6,544 nucleotides of DNA from an uncultured Prevotella sp. (lineage in GTDB: Bacteria > Bacteroidota > Bacteroidia > Bacteroidales > Bacteroidaceae): the NCBI GenBank assembly GCA_938018155.1, contig CALIIG010000233.1, positions 1-6,544 on the forward strand. Reading direction: 5' to 3'. The notes beneath the pieces are model-generated. The model saw nothing but the letters and a program-made list of their open reading frames with translations. It had not been told where the DNA came from and made no database searches. The translations under genes were made by a program, and so were the position numbers. Below are positions 5,034 to 6,544 of the stretch, piece after piece (positions within the stretch are counted from its first letter, which is position 1; the number at the start of each line of letters is the position of its first letter).

Positions 5034-6536
5034 TTGAATATTCTACAACGATTATTATTAGCCTTTCTTTGGATAATCACTGTGCTTTTTGGCTCATGTG
5101 ACCGGCCCGTTGACGTGAATATTGACAAACTTAATGAAGTATCCTACTCATGGCATTATCGTAATTTAGACTCTACTGCGTGGTATGCCAATAAAGCCTA
5201 TTCCCTATCGGGGAATTATAGTGCGGGTGCAGTTGAAGCGTTAAACAACCTGGCGTTTGTCGATATTGCCCGTATGGAATATCGTAAAGCGCATGAAAAC
5301 TTGCAGCTTATAGAACATTTGACGGATAATCAAATTGAATTGCTTGTGGCAGACATACAGCAAATGAGGCTTTGTCAGAGGCAGTCGCATAACAAAGACT
5401 TTTATGTTTATTGGGAACGCGCCCGCCAACGCCTGCGCCGTTTGACAGAAGAGGGAGGCGATTTAACCGCTCACCAGCAGCGTCGGCTTATTTATGCACA
5501 AACCGAATACAGCATAGTTACCTCTGCCTATTTCTATTATCTTGGGCTTACACATCAGGCAATAACCAGCCTTAACATGATAGATCCTTATGGTTCCATC
5601 AGGAAAGATACGGCACAGCTGCTTAATTATTGGTACAGTATTGGCGCAGGGGGCATTATTACTAAAGGTAAGCCAGATGAAATAGCACAGAAAGAGTTTG
5701 ATTATTTGATGAAATGCTTCGAACTTGCCAGGCAATATAACTATTCATATTGGGTGGCACAGTCGATGCAGGCGATTAGTGAGCATCTCGAAAACAAAGT
5801 ACAGCGTGAGAGATTAATTGCTGATAATCTGCCAGCAATGAAGTTTTTGAATACCGATTTAATGCCCGACTCGCTGCTTGCAGGCAATTTAGCACTCCGC
5901 TCTCTTTCTGTTTTCTCATCCTATGGTGATGTATATCAAACTGCAGGCTCGTATAGAACGCTTGCCGAATGCTACTGGTCGATACATGATTATCGCTCAG
6001 CCTTAATTTGTTTACAGCGTGCATTGAGTAAAAATGCGCTGGTAAACCAGGCCCCTGACCTTGTAGCTTCTATTCGTGAACAGTTAAGTTTGGTTTATTC
6101 TGCGGTGAATGATAAGAAGCATAGCGACCAAAACCGCAATATTTACCTGGACCTTCAGGAACAAACAAGACAAGACAGACAGCTCGAAGCTCGTGCAAGC
6201 CAGCTTGATGAATCGTCAAAACAGCTTAACGCTATGATATTAGCAGTGCTGTTTATGATTGTTTTAGTTGTCTTTTTATTGGTTGTTTTTGCCCGGATGA
6301 GGAAAAAAAGTGATGAGCGTTTCTCCATGACAGCGTTGCTTACACCTCTAAATCTTTGGCAGAAACGCAATGACGAGCGTGCACGATGGGTAAACGAACA
6401 ATACAATTTGCTTAAGGAACAGATGGATGTTGTCAGGCTTCACCTGATGCAAAGTAAGCGTCGTAATCTGGAACAACGGGCCAAAATACAATTGGTTAAC
6501 AGCATATTGCCTTTCATTCTCGTTTTTAATATTTAA
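5034..6536 (+). CDS. Sensor-like TPR lipoprotein (DUF5112/DUF5113 type), apparently truncated before its ATPase domain
   Basis: The 500-residue product starts with a lipoprotein signal peptide (residues 1-21, LFGS|C22). Residues about 35-375 are TPR-like helical repeats (for example ALNNLAFVDIARMEYRKAHENL, written here only as 69-90, and 306-330), expected in the periplasm. A coiled stretch at 376-398 leads to one membrane span (399-420), a basic stop (RMRKK) and a cytoplasmic helical region (440-490) containing EQMDVVRLHLMQSKRRNLEQ. This matches my memory of Bacteroides DUF5112/DUF5113 proteins, which continue for another 200 or more residues into a histidine-kinase-like ATPase domain, often with a response regulator next door. 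Here the frame diverges after LPFI (residue 494) and stops six codons later. Translation probably starts at TTG 5034: an in-frame TAA lies at 5019-5021, no ATG occurs before the signal peptide, and this start gives a complete signal. If truncated, it could sense but not signal by itself. Confidence 0.75.
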   Translation: MNILQRLLLAFLWIITVLFGSCDRPVDVNIDKLNEVSYSWHYRNLDSTAWYANKAYSLSGNYSAGAVEALNNLAFVDIARMEYRKAHENLQLIEHLTDNQIELLVADIQQMRLCQRQSHNKDFYVYWERARQRLRRLTEEGGDLTAHQQRRLIYAQTEYSIVTSAYFYYLGLTHQAITSLNMIDPYGSIRKDTAQLLNYWYSIGAGGIITKGKPDEIAQKEFDYLMKCFELARQYNYSYWVAQSMQAISEHLENKVQRERLIADNLPAMKFLNTDLMPDSLLAGNLALRSLSVFSSYGDVYQTAGSYRTLAECYWSIHDYRSALICLQRALSKNALVNQAPDLVASIREQLSLVYSAVNDKKHSDQNRNIYLDLQEQTRQDRQLEARASQLDESSKQLNAMILAVLFMIVLVVFLLVVFARMRKKSDERFSMTALLTPLNLWQKRNDERARWVNEQYNLLKEQMDVVRLHLMQSKRRNLEQRAKIQLVNSILPFILVFNI

Positions 6537-6544
6537 TGTATATA
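6519..6544. other. Possible insertion or rearrangement junction at the right edge
   Basis: From 6519 the sequence is AT-rich (20 of 26 bases or more) and no longer encodes the expected DUF5113 continuation. A TAA occurs at 6534-6536. Shifting to the other two frames gives either an early stop or S-F-L-I-F-N-V-Y, neither resembling the usual continuation, so a single-base frameshift does not easily explain it. No terminal inverted repeat or target duplication can be recognised in 26 bases. Confidence 0.35.

Overview
The window looks like chromosomal DNA of a Bacteroidales bacterium (Bacteroides/Prevotella-like); I cannot name the species. The reasons are: several matches to the Bacteroidetes -7 promoter consensus TAnnTTTG upstream of genes; no clear Shine-Dalgarno sequences; a Bacteroidetes-style zinc-ribbon membrane protein starting MAMIKCPECG; a DUF5112/DUF5113-type sensor-like lipoprotein; and a LacI regulator with the SVGTVDRVLH recognition helix common in this group. 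These assignments come from remembered family features, not from a search.

Layout, left to right. A secreted, cysteine-rich protein of unknown family (8-697, +) begins almost at the window edge. It converges on a 260-bp gap (698-957) with several small palindromes and a convincing terminator for the opposite strand. Four genes then lie on the minus strand. In transcription order they are: a LacI-family regulator (4878-3814), an unrecognised conserved-looking cytoplasmic protein (3751-2960), an exported GH25 lysozyme (2894-2202), and a zinc-ribbon/single-membrane-span protein with three tandem helical repeats and a probable NTF2-like C-terminal domain (2181-958). The last two are 20 bp apart and probably form one operon ending at the hairpin at 889-931. 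A 155-bp divergent region (4879-5033) separates lacI from a plus-strand sensor-like lipoprotein (5034-6536). It holds an exact TAnnTTTG element facing each way and an inverted repeat that could be an operator.

Functionally, two of the minus-strand products act in or across the envelope: the lysozyme cuts peptidoglycan, and the zinc-ribbon protein probably places its repeats and C-terminal domain in the periplasm. The plus-strand lipoprotein has a TPR-like periplasmic sensing region, one membrane span and a cytoplasmic coiled region. It stops just where DUF5113 proteins normally continue into a histidine-kinase-like ATPase domain. The reading frame leaves the expected sequence after residue 494 and ends six codons later, 8 bp before the window edge. 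This suggests a gene broken by an insertion or rearrangement whose other side is outside the window, and it is the observation most worth following. I see no tRNA, rRNA, CRISPR array or complete mobile element.
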